NCBI GenBank assembly: GCA_023425645.1
Contig: JAFACG010000009.1
Coordinates: forward strand, 62,001 to 126,000
DNA from: Pseudomonadota bacterium
GTDB lineage: Bacteria; Pseudomonadota; Gammaproteobacteria; Burkholderiales; Burkholderiaceae_B
Length of the DNA: 64,000 nt
Reading direction: 5' to 3'
Under the pieces are notes generated by a model. The model was given only the letters and a program-made list of their open reading frames with translations. It did not search any database and was not told where the DNA came from. This document shows, piece after piece, positions 1 to 10,077 of the stretch. How positions within the stretch are numbered: position 1 is the stretch's first letter; each line of letters starts with the position of its first letter. A program made the position numbers and the translations under genes.

Positions 1-108
1 TTGATTGACTCAGACCCGGAATCGCCCATGGAGGCGGGGGATTCCGTGTCGCCGATACTGGAGGTCCCGGAGGGAGACGTGCCCCCTGAATCCGGGCTAG
101 TGGTTTGA
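1..108 (+). CDS. 3' end of an upstream reading frame (possible ectR-type regulator), partial
   Basis: An open frame enters from the left edge and stops at TGA 106-108, giving a 35-residue acidic, Pro-rich tail with no recognisable domain. Its stop overlaps the TTG start of ectA (TTGA), which suggests translational coupling. A MarR-type regulator (EctR) often precedes ectABC, so this could be its C-terminus. The visible tail cannot confirm that, and the frame may not be coding. Confidence 0.35.
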   Translation: MIDSDPESPMEAGDSVSPILEVPEGDVPPESGLVV

Positions 109-659
109 CTGCATACGCCGAATCATCCCTCACACCCACAGCGGCCCCGGCGGGGCCCGCCGCTCCGGGCGCAGGCCCGACGCTGCGGGCTCCCCAAGCA
201 CAGGACGCCGCCGCCATCCATCAGCTGATCGCAGAGTGCCCGCCTCTGGATCTCAATTCCGTCTATGTCTACCTGCTGCTTTGCGAGCATTTCCGCCGGA
301 CCTGCGTGGTCGCGGAGCGAGGCGGCCGGGTGGACGGCTTCATTTCCGCCTATTTCCTGCCCGAGCAGCCCGATGTGCTGTTCGTCTGGCAAGTCGCCGT
401 ACACGAACGCGCCCGCGGCCAGCGTCTTGCCCAGGCCATGCTGGATCACCTGAAACAGCGTCTGGCCAGCGACCGGATCCGTTTCCTGGAGACCACGGTC
501 AGCCCGGACAACCAGGCCTCGCGCGGCTTGTTCAAGGCCATGGCGCGGCGCTGGCAGGCGCCGTTGCAGGAGCAGGAATTCTTTCAATCAACGTTGTTCG
601 GCCGGCAGGCCCACGACGCTGAACCTCTGTTACGAATCGGTCCCTTCGGCGCCGCCTGA
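105..659 (+). CDS. ectA: L-2,4-diaminobutyric acid acetyltransferase EctA
   Basis: EctA transfers an acetyl group from acetyl-CoA to L-2,4-diaminobutyrate, the second step of ectoine synthesis in the cytoplasm. The 184-aa protein is one GNAT domain: [16 protein letters not shown] opens it, [15 protein letters not shown] is the typical EctA helix, and the acetyl-CoA loop is near [14 protein letters not shown]. The first ~25 residues are an Ala/Pro-rich extension. The only possible start is TTG at 105, because a stop lies at 87-89 in frame and no ATG or GTG occurs before the conserved domain. There is no clear Shine-Dalgarno, so coupling to the upstream frame is likely. First gene of ectABCD. 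Confidence 0.95.
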   Translation: MTAYAESSLTPTAAPAGPAAPGAGPTLRAPQAQDAAAIHQLIAECPPLDLNSVYVYLLLCEHFRRTCVVAERGGRVDGFISAYFLPEQPDVLFVWQVAVHERARGQRLAQAMLDHLKQRLASDRIRFLETTVSPDNQASRGLFKAMARRWQAPLQEQEFFQSTLFGRQAHDAEPLLRIGPFGAA

Positions 660-2053
<1,394 letters not shown>

Positions 2054-2054
<1 letters not shown>

Positions 2055-2449
2055 TGCTGGTCAAGAACGTACAGGATGTGATTGGAACGAGCGACGAAGT
2101 TCGCACCGACAACTGGGTCAGCCGCCGCGTGCTGCTCAAGAAGGACGGCATGGGTTTTTCCTTCCATGAGACCGTCATCTTCCCGGGCACTGAAACGCAT
2201 ATCCACTACCAGAACCACCTGGAGGCGGTCTGGTGCGTGGAGGGCGACGGCGAGATCGAGACCATCGCCGACGGCAAGAAGTATGCCCTGGGCCCGGGCG
2301 TGGTCTACGCGCTGGACCAGCACGATGAACATTGGCTGCGCGGCGGCGAGAAGCCGCTGCGCGTGATCTGCGTCTTCAACCCGCCCCTGACCGGGCAGGA
2401 GGTGCACGATGCCGAGGGCGTCTACCCTTTGGTGTCGGATGCCACGTAA
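2054..2449 (+). CDS. ectC: L-ectoine synthase EctC
   Basis: EctC closes N-gamma-acetyl-diaminobutyrate to ectoine by loss of water. The 131-aa protein begins [12 protein letters not shown] and is a small cupin, with metal and substrate residues in the [16 protein letters not shown] stretch and the late [13 protein letters not shown] strand. A longer frame is open from 1997, but the ATG at 2054 overlaps the ectB stop, has AGGAGCAC in front and gives the normal family length. It is followed after 17 bp by ectD with its own TAGGAGGT Shine-Dalgarno. Confidence 0.96.
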
Positions 2450-2466
2450 GCAAGTAGGAGGTCATC

Positions 2467-3396
2467 ATGACAGTGACTATGACGGATCCGTATGCATCGC
2501 GCACCGAACGGGGCGCGGCCATCGTCAGCCGCCAGGAGCCCGTGGTGTATGACACGCCGGTGGGCAGTTGCCCGCTGGCCGCGGGCCAGTTGCAGGAATA
2601 CGAGGAGAACGGCTTCCTGCTGCTGCCGGACCTGTTTTCCGCACAGGAGGTCCAGGCCCTGCTGGGCGAGGTCGAAGCCATGAGCGTCGACCCGGCCATC
2701 CTGGAGCGCGAGGAAGCGGTCGTGGAAAAGGGCAGCAAGGCCGTGCGCTCGATCTTCCGGGTCCACGAACTGAGCCCCTTGATCGCCCGCCTGGTGCGCG
2801 ATCCGCGCGTGCTGGACGTGGCTCGCCAGATACTGGGCTCCGAGGTCTACGTGCACCAATCGCGCGCCAACCTCAAGCCCGGCTTCAAGGGCAAGGAGTT
2901 CTACTGGCATTCGGACTTCGAGACCTGGCACGTGGAAGACGGCATGCCGCAGATGCGGGCCCTGAGCTGCTCGGTGCTGCTGACGGACAACAATGCCTGC
3001 AACGGGCCGCTGATGCTGGTGCCCGGTTCGCACCGCCAGTTCGTCTCCTGCGAAGGGGTTACGCCCGACAACCACTACAAGGAGTCTTTGCGCAAGCAGG
3101 AGTACGGCGTGCCCGATCCCATCAGCCTGCGCCTGCTGGTGGACAAGGGCGGCATCGAGGCCATCACGGCCAAGGCCGGCTCGGTGATCTTCTTTGACTG
3201 CAACACCATGCACGGTTCGGCGAGCAATATCTCGCCCTGGCCGCGCGCCAACGTGTTCACGGTATACAACAGCATGGAAAACTGCGTGCAGGATCCCAAG
3301 TACGGCCTGGATCCCCGGCCCGAACACGTCGCCACGCGCGGGCGCTTTCCCGTGCTGGAGCCGCTGCAAGGCCGCTTGCTGGACGGGCAAGGCTAG
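2467..3396 (+). CDS. ectD: Ectoine 5-hydroxylase EctD
   Basis: EctD is an Fe(II)/2-oxoglutarate-dependent dioxygenase that converts ectoine to 5-hydroxyectoine. The 309-aa protein has the family features: the conserved FYWHSDFETWHVEDGMP block holds the first iron ligands (His-x-Asp), the distal His is in DCNTMHGSASN, and the 2-oxoglutarate arginine lies shortly after in the PRANVF stretch. TAGGAGGTCATC precedes ATG 2467. It is the last gene of ectABCD and is followed by a strong terminator, so the cell should make both ectoine and hydroxyectoine. Confidence 0.97.
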   Translation: MTVTMTDPYASRTERGAAIVSRQEPVVYDTPVGSCPLAAGQLQEYEENGFLLLPDLFSAQEVQALLGEVEAMSVDPAILEREEAVVEKGSKAVRSIFRVHELSPLIARLVRDPRVLDVARQILGSEVYVHQSRANLKPGFKGKEFYWHSDFETWHVEDGMPQMRALSCSVLLTDNNACNGPLMLVPGSHRQFVSCEGVTPDNHYKESLRKQEYGVPDPISLRLLVDKGGIEAITAKAGSVIFFDCNTMHGSASNISPWPRANVFTVYNSMENCVQDPKYGLDPRPEHVATRGRFPVLEPLQGRLLDGQG

Positions 3397-3415
3397 GCTG
3401 GACCGTTGAATGCGG

Positions 3416-3451
3416 CGCCCCTTGGGAGTTTTCTCCCAAGGGGCGTTTTTT
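3416..3451 (+). terminator. Rho-independent terminator of ectABCD
   Basis: A perfect 13-bp stem (CGCCCCTTGGGAG, 3416-3428, with its complement at 3433-3445) encloses a TTTT loop and is followed by six T. No matching A-run lies on the other side, so it acts mainly on the + strand. Confidence 0.95.
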
Positions 3452-3474
3452 ATGTCAGCAACTGAACGGAAAGG

Positions 3475-3738
3475 TCAGCCGGGGCGACAGCGCCCGGCCT
3501 TGTGCATCGACCAGGCGGCAGGGGGGGGGGGCGTGGGCGGTGTCTTTCCGGATGTCAACTGGCGCCGACCGTGGCGATAGGCCGCGTAAGCGGCGACCGT
3601 GCCGCCCAGGGACACCGGCTCCATGGATTCGCAGGCGACCTGTCTGGCTGCGGGCTGGCTTCGGAAGACATGGCGTGCGGAGCCATCCGGCTGCGCGAGG
3701 GCGCGCACATCCCGGCCCGTTGCCCGCAAGACGCTCAC
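3475..3738 (-). CDS. Small unrecognised ORF after ehuA with a C11 tract (possible contingency ORF)
   Basis: The frame starts with GTG at 3738, overlapping the ehuA stop (GTGA), and encodes 87 aa ([16 protein letters not shown]...). The coding strand contains 11 consecutive C (3521-3531) near its end, giving PTPPPPAAW. One extra C, or two fewer, would give [18 protein letters not shown] and a different stop. Third codon positions before the tract are mostly G/C. No domain is recognised. It could be a decayed or phase-variable last gene of the ehu operon, or non-coding. The stretch between ectD and ehuA (3397-3734) holds nothing else except the ectD terminator. Confidence 0.3.
   Translation of the reverse strand: MSVLRATGRDVRALAQPDGSARHVFRSQPAARQVACESMEPVSLGGTVAAYAAYRHGRRQLTSGKTPPTPPPPAAWSMHKAGRCRPG
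3521..3531. repeat. Homopolymer tract G11 (C11 on the - strand)
   Basis: Eleven consecutive G on the + strand, the longest G/C homopolymer I noticed. Tracts of this kind slip during replication and give phase variation in Bordetella (for example the fim promoters). Here it lies inside a small ORF downstream of ehuA. Confidence 0.9.
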
Positions 3739-4523
3739 GAAGGCTTGATGAAGTTGCCCAGGAACTCCTGCGTGCGCGCTTGCCGCGGATGCGTGAACAG
3801 TTCCTCGGGCGGGCCGGACTCCACGATGACGCCTTTGTCGAAGAAGCAGACGCGGTCCGAAACTTCCTTGGCGAACTGCATCTCGTGCGTGACCAGGAGA
3901 ATGGTCAGGTCATGTTCTTCGGCCAGTTTCTGGATGACGCCCAGCACTTCGCCGACCAGCTCGGGGTCCAGGGCGGACGTGGGCTCGTCGAACAGCATGA
4001 TGTTGGGCCGCATGGCCAGCGCGCGGGCGATGCCCACGCGCTGCTGCTGGCCGCCGGAGAGCTGGCTGGGGAACTTGTCGGCGTGGTCGATCAATCCCAC
4101 CAGCTCCAGGTACTCCTCGGCGCGCTCGCGGGCCTCCTGCCTGGACAGGCCCAGCACATGGGTGGGAGCCTCGGTCACATTGCGCATCACCGACATGTGG
4201 GGAAACAGATTGAACTGCTGGAATACCATGCCCATTTCCTTGCGCATCTCGCGCAGGTGGGCTTCGCCGGCGGGCACCAGGCCGCCGTTGACTTGTTCGT
4301 GCCACAGCGGCCGCCCGGCCACGGTGATGACGCCGTCGTCGATGTTCTCCAGCGTCATCAGGATGCGCAGCACCGTGGACTTGCCCGAGCCGGACGGGCC
4401 GATGATGGTGACCTTCTCGCCGCGCCGCACCTCGAAGTTCAGGGAGTCGAGCACGGTCACGTCGCCGAATTTCTTGGTGACCTGGTCGAACTGGATGATG
4501 GGGGATTCGTTCGGGGTATTCAT
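3735..4523 (-). CDS. ehuA: Ectoine-type ABC transporter ATP-binding protein (EhuA)
   Basis: The 262-aa ATPase would power an inner-membrane importer for ectoine/hydroxyectoine. Visible motifs are Walker [10 protein letters not shown], the Q-loop region [12 protein letters not shown], the signature LSGGQQQR, Walker [14 protein letters not shown] and the H-loop LLVTHEM. This is the polar amino acid transporter (HisP/GlnQ) ATPase type, so the substrate comes from context: the neighbouring EhuB-like binding protein and the convergent ectABCD. ATG 4523 overlaps the ehuD stop (ATGA), which fixes the start. The open frame runs further upstream but is the shadow of ehuD there. Confidence 0.85.
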   Translation of the reverse strand: MNTPNESPIIQFDQVTKKFGDVTVLDSLNFEVRRGEKVTIIGPSGSGKSTVLRILMTLENIDDGVITVAGRPLWHEQVNGGLVPAGEAHLREMRKEMGMVFQQFNLFPHMSVMRNVTEAPTHVLGLSRQEARERAEEYLELVGLIDHADKFPSQLSGGQQQRVGIARALAMRPNIMLFDEPTSALDPELVGEVLGVIQKLAEEHDLTILLVTHEMQFAKEVSDRVCFFDKGVIVESGPPEELFTHPRQARTQEFLGNFIKPS

Positions 4524-5212
4524 CGTAGCGGGATTCCTTGCTTGGGCAGGCGGGTGTCCAGGGCGCGCACGCCGGCCGAGGCCAGCAGCGTCATGATCAG
4601 GTACAGGCCGCCCACCATGGACAGGGGGATGATGTAGTTGAAAGTGCGATCGCCGATGATCTTGGCTACGTTCAGCATCTCCAGCACCGAGACGACCGAC
4701 AGCACGGGCACGTCCTTCATGATGGAGACCAGGTAGTTGCCCATGGCCGGTATGATGCGCGGGATGGCCTGGGGCAGGATGATCACTGCGAAGGTGCGCA
4801 GCGGCGACAGGTCCAGGGCGCGGGCCGCCTCGGTCTGGCCATGGGTGACGGACTCCAGGCCGGCGCGATAGACCTCGGACAGATAGGCGCTGTACTGCAC
4901 GCCCAGGGCCAGCGCTCCGGTCAGGAAAGCGGGCAGCACGATACCGTAGTCCGGCAGCACGTAGTACAGAAAGAACAACTGCACCAGCAGGGGCGTGTCG
5001 CGCAGGAACTCGGTGAAGACGTAGGCCGGCCAGGAAATGAGGCGCAGGCGCACGCTCTTGAGTCCGGCCAGCACCAGGCCCAGCACGGCGGCCACCAGAA
5101 AACCCACGACAGTGGCCTGCACCGTCACCCACAGGCCCTTGAGCAGGATGGGCAGGATGGAGACGGCGAAGGCCCAGTTGCTGCTGGTGTCCCATTCAAT
5201 GCCGAACAACAT
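4520..5212 (-). CDS. ehuD: Ectoine-type ABC transporter permease (EhuD)
   Basis: A 230-aa inner-membrane permease of the HisMQ family. It starts [15 protein letters not shown] and contains several hydrophobic helices and the EAA loop motif ([17 protein letters not shown]...[15 protein letters not shown]) that contacts the ATPase. It forms a heteromeric channel with EhuC, whose gene ends 2 bp upstream. Its stop overlaps the ehuA start. The gene order binding protein, permease, permease, ATPase matches the ehuBCDA operon described in Sinorhizobium meliloti. Confidence 0.85.
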   Translation of the reverse strand: MLFGIEWDTSSNWAFAVSILPILLKGLWVTVQATVVGFLVAAVLGLVLAGLKSVRLRLISWPAYVFTEFLRDTPLLVQLFFLYYVLPDYGIVLPAFLTGALALGVQYSAYLSEVYRAGLESVTHGQTEAARALDLSPLRTFAVIILPQAIPRIIPAMGNYLVSIMKDVPVLSVVSVLEMLNVAKIIGDRTFNYIIPLSMVGGLYLIMTLLASAGVRALDTRLPKQGIPLR

Positions 5213-5214
5213 GA

Positions 5215-5886
5215 TCAGCTCCTTCCGGCGCGCCACCGTCCGGTGGAGCGCTCGAGCAGTTTCATCAGGGCGGTCAGCACCAGCGCCATGCCGAAGTACA
5301 TCAGCAGGAGCAGGGTGTAGATGGTGGTGCTGTCCTGGGTGAAGTTGCGTATCTGCTCGGCCCGGAACGCCAGGTCGCTCAGGCTGATCAGCGACACCAG
5401 GGCGGTGTCCTTCAGATTCTGCACGGCCAGGTTGCCGAAGCTGGGCATCATTTCGGGAACGGCCTGCGGCAGGCTGATGCGCCAGAGGGTCTGGCGTTCC
5501 GTGAAGTCCAGCGCCTTGGCGGCTTCCAATTGCGAGTGCGGCACCGCCTGGATGGCGCCGCGCACGACTTCGGCCCCGTAGGCGCCGATGTTCAGGCTCA
5601 GGGCCAGCGTGCCGGCCACCACCGGGTGCAGGCGCAGGTCCAGGCCGACGGCCTCGCCCAGGATGGGCAGGGCGAAGTAGAGCCAGAACAGCTGCACCAG
5701 CAGGGAGGTGCCGCGAAAGACTTCGATGAAGGCGATGGACAGGGCGCGCAGGCCGATGTTGCGCGACAGCTTGCCGATGCCGAAGGCAAAGGACAAGAGG
5801 CCGCCCAGCACCGTGGAGTAGGCCGTCAGCTTGACGGTGACCCACGCGCCTTCCAGCAGGGGAGTGCTATAGCTTAACCAATCCAT
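5215..5886 (-). CDS. ehuC: Ectoine-type ABC transporter permease (EhuC)
   Basis: A 223-aa HisMQ-type inner-membrane permease beginning MDWLSYSTPLLEGAWVTVKL. The EAA loop is at SQLEAAKALDFTERQTLWRI...LPQAVPEMMPSFGN, flanked by hydrophobic helices. It pairs with EhuD to form the membrane channel. ehuB lies about 108 bp upstream and ehuD 2 bp downstream, so transcription of the four genes together is likely. Homology alone cannot separate it from other polar amino acid permeases. Confidence 0.85.
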   Translation of the reverse strand: MDWLSYSTPLLEGAWVTVKLTAYSTVLGGLLSFAFGIGKLSRNIGLRALSIAFIEVFRGTSLLVQLFWLYFALPILGEAVGLDLRLHPVVAGTLALSLNIGAYGAEVVRGAIQAVPHSQLEAAKALDFTERQTLWRISLPQAVPEMMPSFGNLAVQNLKDTALVSLISLSDLAFRAEQIRNFTQDSTTIYTLLLLMYFGMALVLTALMKLLERSTGRWRAGRS

Positions 5887-5994
5887 AGGGGAACCCAGAG
5901 AAGGCCGGGGAGCGCGCCGGCGGCGCGCCGCCCGTCCGGATGGCGGAGGAAAGAGAGTCGGCGGAGCCGGGCGGCTGCGCGCGGCGGTGGATGC

Positions 5995-6858
5995 TTAGCC
6001 CTTGCAGAGCTGCTCGGTGCTCTTCTCGAAGGAGTGCTTGGCATCTTCGTCGGTGAAGCCATAGTTCGCCAGGATGGCCTTCCATTCGTCGGTCTTCTTG
6101 AACTCGGCCAGTTCCTTGTTGACCGCGTCGCGCAGGTCCTGCGAATCCGAGGCGAAGGCGAAGCCGCCCCAGCTGCGCACCGGGTTGCCGTTGATGATGG
6201 GGTCCTTGAACTCCGCGGCCAGCTCGGTCTTGCCGCCGCTCTTGGAGGCCAGGTCGTTGACGGTCAGGCCGGTGGCGGCATAGGCGTCGGCGCGGCCCGT
6301 GGCCACGGTGGAAATGGCGTCCGCATTGTTGGAGATGGTGACCATGCGGCTGTCGGGCACGCCCAGCGCCTGCATCATCTCCAGCTGGTCGGCGCCGGCC
6401 ATGATGGCGATCTTGTGCTCCGTCTTGGCAAAGTCCTCGTAGGAATGGATGTTCTTGGGATTGCCCTTGGCCACCAGCAAGCCTTCGCCGTAGGAGCTAT
6501 TGGGTTCGGAGAACAGAATTTGCTGGCAGCGTTGCGGCAGGATCGCCATCTCGGCGGCCACCATGTCGAAGCGCTTGGCCTGCAGGCCGGGGATCAGTGA
6601 ACCGAAATTGGCCGTCTCCCAGGTGATGTCCTTGATTCCCAGGCGTTCCATGACGGCCTTGGCCACATCGGGCCCGGCGCCCTTGGCCTGGCCGGACATA
6701 TCCATATAACCATAGGGGATCTCGTTGGCGACCGCGATGCGGATGGACCCGCGTTTTTGCACGTCGGCCAGCGAGACGGCATGTGCGCCGGCCATGATAC
6801 CCAGGCAGCCGGCCAGGGTTCCGGCCAGAACAGAAAGCGGTTTGAACCTTGTTTTCAT
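5995..6858 (-). CDS. ehuB: Ectoine/hydroxyectoine-binding periplasmic protein (EhuB)
   Basis: A 287-aa solute-binding protein. Its signal peptide (MKTRFKPLSVLAGTLAG...) ends at an Ala-rich site before VSLADVQKRG. The fold is that of amino-acid-binding proteins. EIPYGYMDMSGQAKGAGPD and AAEMAILPQRCQQI resemble the EhuB substrate pocket more than those of glutamine or lysine binders. The start at 6858 has AAGGA seven bases upstream; an in-frame ATG at 6864 lies too close to that site. The gene heads the ehuBCDA operon and has an inverted repeat directly upstream. Substrate is inferred from motif and context. Confidence 0.85.
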   Translation of the reverse strand: MKTRFKPLSVLAGTLAGCLGIMAGAHAVSLADVQKRGSIRIAVANEIPYGYMDMSGQAKGAGPDVAKAVMERLGIKDITWETANFGSLIPGLQAKRFDMVAAEMAILPQRCQQILFSEPNSSYGEGLLVAKGNPKNIHSYEDFAKTEHKIAIMAGADQLEMMQALGVPDSRMVTISNNADAISTVATGRADAYAATGLTVNDLASKSGGKTELAAEFKDPIINGNPVRSWGGFAFASDSQDLRDAVNKELAEFKKTDEWKAILANYGFTDEDAKHSFEKSTEQLCKG

Positions 6859-6877
6859 GAGCATTTCCTTTTCTGGT

Positions 6878-6906
6878 GCAAATCATTCTTCAAAAAAATG
6901 ATTTGC
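6878..6906 (-). promoter_or_regulatory. Inverted repeat upstream of ehuB, candidate operator
   Basis: GCAAATCAT (6878-6886) and ATGATTTGC (6898-6906) form a perfect 9-bp inverted repeat with an 11-bp spacer, 20 bp from the ehuB start and in AT-rich DNA. Position and symmetry suit a dimeric regulator of ectoine uptake. No regulator gene lies beside it in the window. Confidence 0.55.
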
Positions 6907-7371
6907 ATTACAAAAGATTTACCGAGAAATCATACTTCATAAAAACATTTGTGCTCAAATTAATTTAATAGAAACTATCGCTCTCATGCTCTGCCTAGAA
7001 ATCATCAATGAATCCGACGCGCGCCATGCGGGTCCGCTGCCGTGCCCAGGGCCGCTGTTTTTGCTATGCTTTGCTGCAGAGTCTGGCGTGGACGCTCCTG
7101 CGTCGTCCGGGCTCGGCAGCATCCAGATCGTTTCAGTGATTAGCGCCGCATGCAGGCGGCTGCACCGTTTTTTTTGCGGCGTGCGAATGCACGCCGCAAG
7201 CAACATGCCGACAAGGGTCGGATCCGGCCCCATCCGGGCCGGGGAGACCACGAGGCGCGAGCCGTTTAGAGCTGCGGCCGCGGCATCGGTTCGGCATGTC
7301 GTCCGACTCCCGTGGAAACGGGCGCGGGCCGGCAGGCGGCAGCTCTACTAACGCTAAATCGTGGAGGCTCT
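6907..7371. other. Intergenic region between ehuB and cstA (divergent promoters)
   Basis: 465 bp without a convincing gene. The part next to ehuB (6907-6985) is strongly AT-rich and probably holds its promoter. Towards cstA there is a T8 run followed by a perfect 9-bp hairpin (GCGGCGTGC-GAAT-GCACGCCGC, 7176-7197). No T-run follows the hairpin on either strand, so it is not a terminator and may be part of a cstA 5' leader. Confidence 0.6.
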
Positions 7372-9459
7372 ATGAGCAGAGAAGAGGGCGGTTTCATCAA
7401 ACGGCATCTGATCTGGGTGCTGATCGCTTTGTTGGGGGCGTTTGCCCTGGGGACCGTGGCCTTGCACAGGGGCGAGACCATCAACGCCCTGTGGATCGTG
7501 GTGGCGGCGGTCTGCGTCTACCTGATCGCCTACCGGTACTACAGCCGCTTCATCGCGCGCAAGGTGTTCGAGCTGGACGCCACGCGCCTGACGCCGGCCT
7601 GGCGCCACAACGACGGCCTGGACTACGTGCCCACCAACAAGCATGTCCTTTTCGGGCATCATTTCGCGGCGATCGCCGGGGCGGGGCCGCTGGTCGGGCC
7701 GGTGCTGGCGGCGCAGATGGGATATCTGCCCGGCATGCTCTGGATCCTGGCCGGTGTGGTGTTCGCCGGCGCGGTCCAGGATTTCACCGTCCTGTTCATT
7801 TCCATGCGTCGCGACGGGCGTTCGCTGGGCGACCTGATCAAGGCCGAGCTGGGCAGCGTGCCCGGCGTCATCGCGCTGTTCGGCGCCTTCATGATCATGG
7901 TGATCATCCTGGCGGTGCTGGCCCTGATCGTGGTCAAGGCCCTGATCGGTTCGCCCTGGGGCACCTTCACGGTCGTGGCGACCATCCCGCTGGCCATCTT
8001 CATGGGCATCTACCTGCGCTACCTGCGGCCCGGCCGCATCGGCGAAGTGTCCGTCATCGGCCTGGTCTTCCTGCTGGGCGCCATCGTCTACGGCCAGGAC
8101 GTGGCCGCCCATCCCACCTGGGGGCCGTTCTTCACGCTGGACGGCGTGGAGCTGACCTGGGCCCTGATCATCTACGGCTTCATCGCCGCCGTGCTGCCGG
8201 TGTGGCTGCTGCTGGCGCCGCGCGACTACCTGTCCACCTTCCTCAAGGTGGGCACCATCGTGGGCCTGGCGATCGGCATCCTGATCGTCGCCCCGCACAT
8301 GAAGATGCCTTCCACCACGCAGTTCATCGACGGCACCGGGCCGGTCTGGTCGGGCAGCCTGTTCCCCTTCCTGTTCATCACCATCGCCTGCGGCGCGGTG
8401 TCGGGCTTTCACGCCCTGATCTCCTCGGGCACCACGCCCAAGATGATCGAGAACGAAACCCAGGCGCGCTACATCGGCTACGGCGGCATGCTGATGGAGT
8501 CCTTCGTGGCCATCATGGCCCTGGTGGCCGCCTGCGTCATCGAACCCGGCATCTATTACGCCATGAACAGCCCCGCGGCTATCATCGGCACCACGCCCGA
8601 GCAGGCGGCGCAGGTGGTCTCGAGCTGGGGCTTCGTGGTGACGCCCGCCGACCTGACCCAGATGGCCAGCAACGTGGGCGAGAGCAGCATCATCTCGCGC
8701 GCGGGCGGCGCCCCCACGCTGGCGGTGGGCATGGCCTACATCCTGCACAACGTCATCGGCGGTCCCGCCATGATGAGTTTCTGGTATCACTTCGCCATCC
8801 TGTTCGAGGCCTTGTTCATCCTGACGGCGGTGGACGCCGGCACGCGGGCAGGGCGTTTCATGCTGCAGGATCTGCTGGGCACCTTCGTGCCCAGCCTGCG
8901 CCAGACCGAGTCGCTGGTGGCCAATCTGATCGCCACGTCCCTGTGCGTGGCGGCCTGGGGCTACTTCCTGTATCAGGGCGTGGTCGATCCGCTGGGCGGC
9001 ATCAATACGCTCTGGCCGCTGTTCGGCATTGCCAACCAGATGCTGGCCGCGGTGGCGCTGGTGCTGGGCACCGTGGTGCTCTTCAAGATGAAGAAAGACC
9101 GCTACGCCTGGGTCACCGTGCTGCCCACGCTCTGGTTGCTGATCTGCACCCTGACCGCGGGCCTGCAGAAGATGTTCCATCCCGATCCCAAGATCGGCTT
9201 CCTGGCCCATGCCAAGGTGTACCAGAAGGGCCTGGCCGAGCAGATGGTGATGGCGCCGGCCAAGTCGCTGGAGCAGATGAGCCAGGTGATCTTCAACGAT
9301 TACGTCAACGCCTCCTTGTGCGGCCTGTTCATCTTTGTGGTGTTGAGCATGGTGTTCTTTGGCATACGCTGCGTGCTGCGGGCCCGCCGGGACGCCGTGC
9401 CGCACACGGCCGAAACCCCCTACGAACCGCTGCCCCAGCAGGCGGCGGCGGGAGCCTGA
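7372..9459 (+). CDS. cstA: CstA family peptide/pyruvate transporter
   Basis: A 695-aa inner-membrane protein of the CstA family, whose members were described first as carbon-starvation peptide transporters and later as pyruvate importers. It contains more than a dozen hydrophobic segments and the typical N-terminal block YYSRFIARKVFELDATRLTP. The conserved HHFAAIAGAGPLVGPVLAAQ and SGFHALISSGTTPKMI motifs are also present. A longer frame opens at 7312, but ATG 7372 has GGAGGCT just upstream and starts at the first conserved part. A ybdD-like gene follows after 1 bp, as usual for cstA. The large antisense frame (7354-9477) is a shadow. Confidence 0.93.
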   Translation: MSREEGGFIKRHLIWVLIALLGAFALGTVALHRGETINALWIVVAAVCVYLIAYRYYSRFIARKVFELDATRLTPAWRHNDGLDYVPTNKHVLFGHHFAAIAGAGPLVGPVLAAQMGYLPGMLWILAGVVFAGAVQDFTVLFISMRRDGRSLGDLIKAELGSVPGVIALFGAFMIMVIILAVLALIVVKALIGSPWGTFTVVATIPLAIFMGIYLRYLRPGRIGEVSVIGLVFLLGAIVYGQDVAAHPTWGPFFTLDGVELTWALIIYGFIAAVLPVWLLLAPRDYLSTFLKVGTIVGLAIGILIVAPHMKMPSTTQFIDGTGPVWSGSLFPFLFITIACGAVSGFHALISSGTTPKMIENETQARYIGYGGMLMESFVAIMALVAACVIEPGIYYAMNSPAAIIGTTPEQAAQVVSSWGFVVTPADLTQMASNVGESSIISRAGGAPTLAVGMAYILHNVIGGPAMMSFWYHFAILFEALFILTAVDAGTRAGRFMLQDLLGTFVPSLRQTESLVANLIATSLCVAAWGYFLYQGVVDPLGGINTLWPLFGIANQMLAAVALVLGTVVLFKMKKDRYAWVTVLPTLWLLICTLTAGLQKMFHPDPKIGFLAHAKVYQKGLAEQMVMAPAKSLEQMSQVIFNDYVNASLCGLFIFVVLSMVFFGIRCVLRARRDAVPHTAETPYEPLPQQAAAGA

Positions 9460-9460
9460 C

Positions 9461-9691
9461 ATGAAAGGACTGTTCACCGGCGCCCTGTCGCGCAGCGCCC
9501 AGGCAGGGCGCGATACCGGACGCTATCTGGCCACGACGCTGCGGCTGATGGTGGGCGTGCCGGACTACGACGCTTATCTGGAGCATATGCGCCGCAATCA
9601 TCCGGAGCAGACGCCCATGGATTACCCGACGTTCTTCCGGGAGCGTCAGCAGGCCCGCTACGGCGGGCGGGGGCGCATTGGCTGCTGCTGA
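9461..9691 (+). CDS. ybdD: YbdD/YjiX family small protein
   Basis: A 76-aa basic protein (MKGLFTGALSRSAQAGRDTG...) of the YbdD/YjiX (DUF466) family. The motifs are complete: MVGVPDYDAYLEHMRRNHPE, the MDYPTFFRERQQARYG block and a C-terminal Cys-Cys pair. Members almost always sit directly behind cstA-type genes and are thought to support the transporter, with unknown mechanism. Here the spacing is 1 bp, so the two are probably translated together. Confidence 0.9.
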   Translation: MKGLFTGALSRSAQAGRDTGRYLATTLRLMVGVPDYDAYLEHMRRNHPEQTPMDYPTFFRERQQARYGGRGRIGCC

Positions 9692-9984
9692 AGATCGGCC
9701 CGGCTTGCAGCGTTCCTGCCTGCCGGGCGCCGCGCGACACCCCTCCGATGGGCGGGTGTTGCCGCAAAAACAACAGGTCAATCGCAATGAGATGGATTCT
9801 CCTTGATTTTCCTGAAAACTCGAAACAAAAGGGCCTTTAAAAAAACCAAAACGAAACATTCATTTCGTTATTGTGTATTTTATACAGTAAATTCGATATG
9901 AATATTCTGTCAGCCGCCATATTTTTATGCCGTTCTTGCTGAAATCCTTGGCAGGCTCCAAAAAACTGTGTTAGGATTTTTCCC
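9692..9984 (+). promoter_or_regulatory. Promoter region upstream of the aroG leader
   Basis: A mostly AT-rich 293-bp stretch without a gene. It contains a perfect 7-bp inverted repeat, AACGAAA-CATTCA-TTTCGTT (9850-9869), followed by TA-rich sequence suited to a promoter about 100 bp before the leader peptide start. A weak hairpin just after ybdD lacks a T-run, so I do not call it a terminator. Confidence 0.45.
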
Positions 9985-10077
9985 ATGAAGCAAGCAACCC
10001 CATTCTTCTACTTTTACTTTTACGCTTTTCCAATGCCGCTGGTGGAGGAAAGGACGGGTTGCACCAAACGAAAGTAA
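9985..10077 (+). CDS. Phe/Tyr-rich attenuation leader peptide of aroG
   Basis: A 30-codon ORF, too short for usual gene calls. ATG 9985 has AGGA eight bases upstream and the stop is TAA 10075-10077. It begins MKQATPFFYFYFYAFPM: eight of residues 7-15 are Phe or Tyr. A cluster of codons for the pathway's end products, followed 20 bases later by a terminator hairpin and then a DAHP synthase gene, is the classic layout of ribosome-mediated attenuation. Ribosomes short of charged tRNA-Phe or tRNA-Tyr would stall here and let transcription continue. Function is inferred, but the arrangement is unlikely by chance. Confidence 0.88.
   Translation: MKQATPFFYFYFYAFPMPLVEERTGCTKRK

Noticed and set aside
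3521..3531. G11 tract as a simple assembly artefact
   Set aside because: It cannot be excluded without reads, but a clean homopolymer that joins two plausible coding frames deserves reporting, so it is listed as a finding with that caveat.
7176..7197. 9-bp GC hairpin before cstA as a terminator
   Set aside because: The T-run precedes it on the + strand and no T-run follows the stem on either strand.
7354..9477. A 707-aa open frame antisense to cstA
   Set aside because: It is Gln/His/Asp-rich, typical of the frame opposite a GC-rich membrane protein gene, and matches no family; cstA is clear on the other strand.
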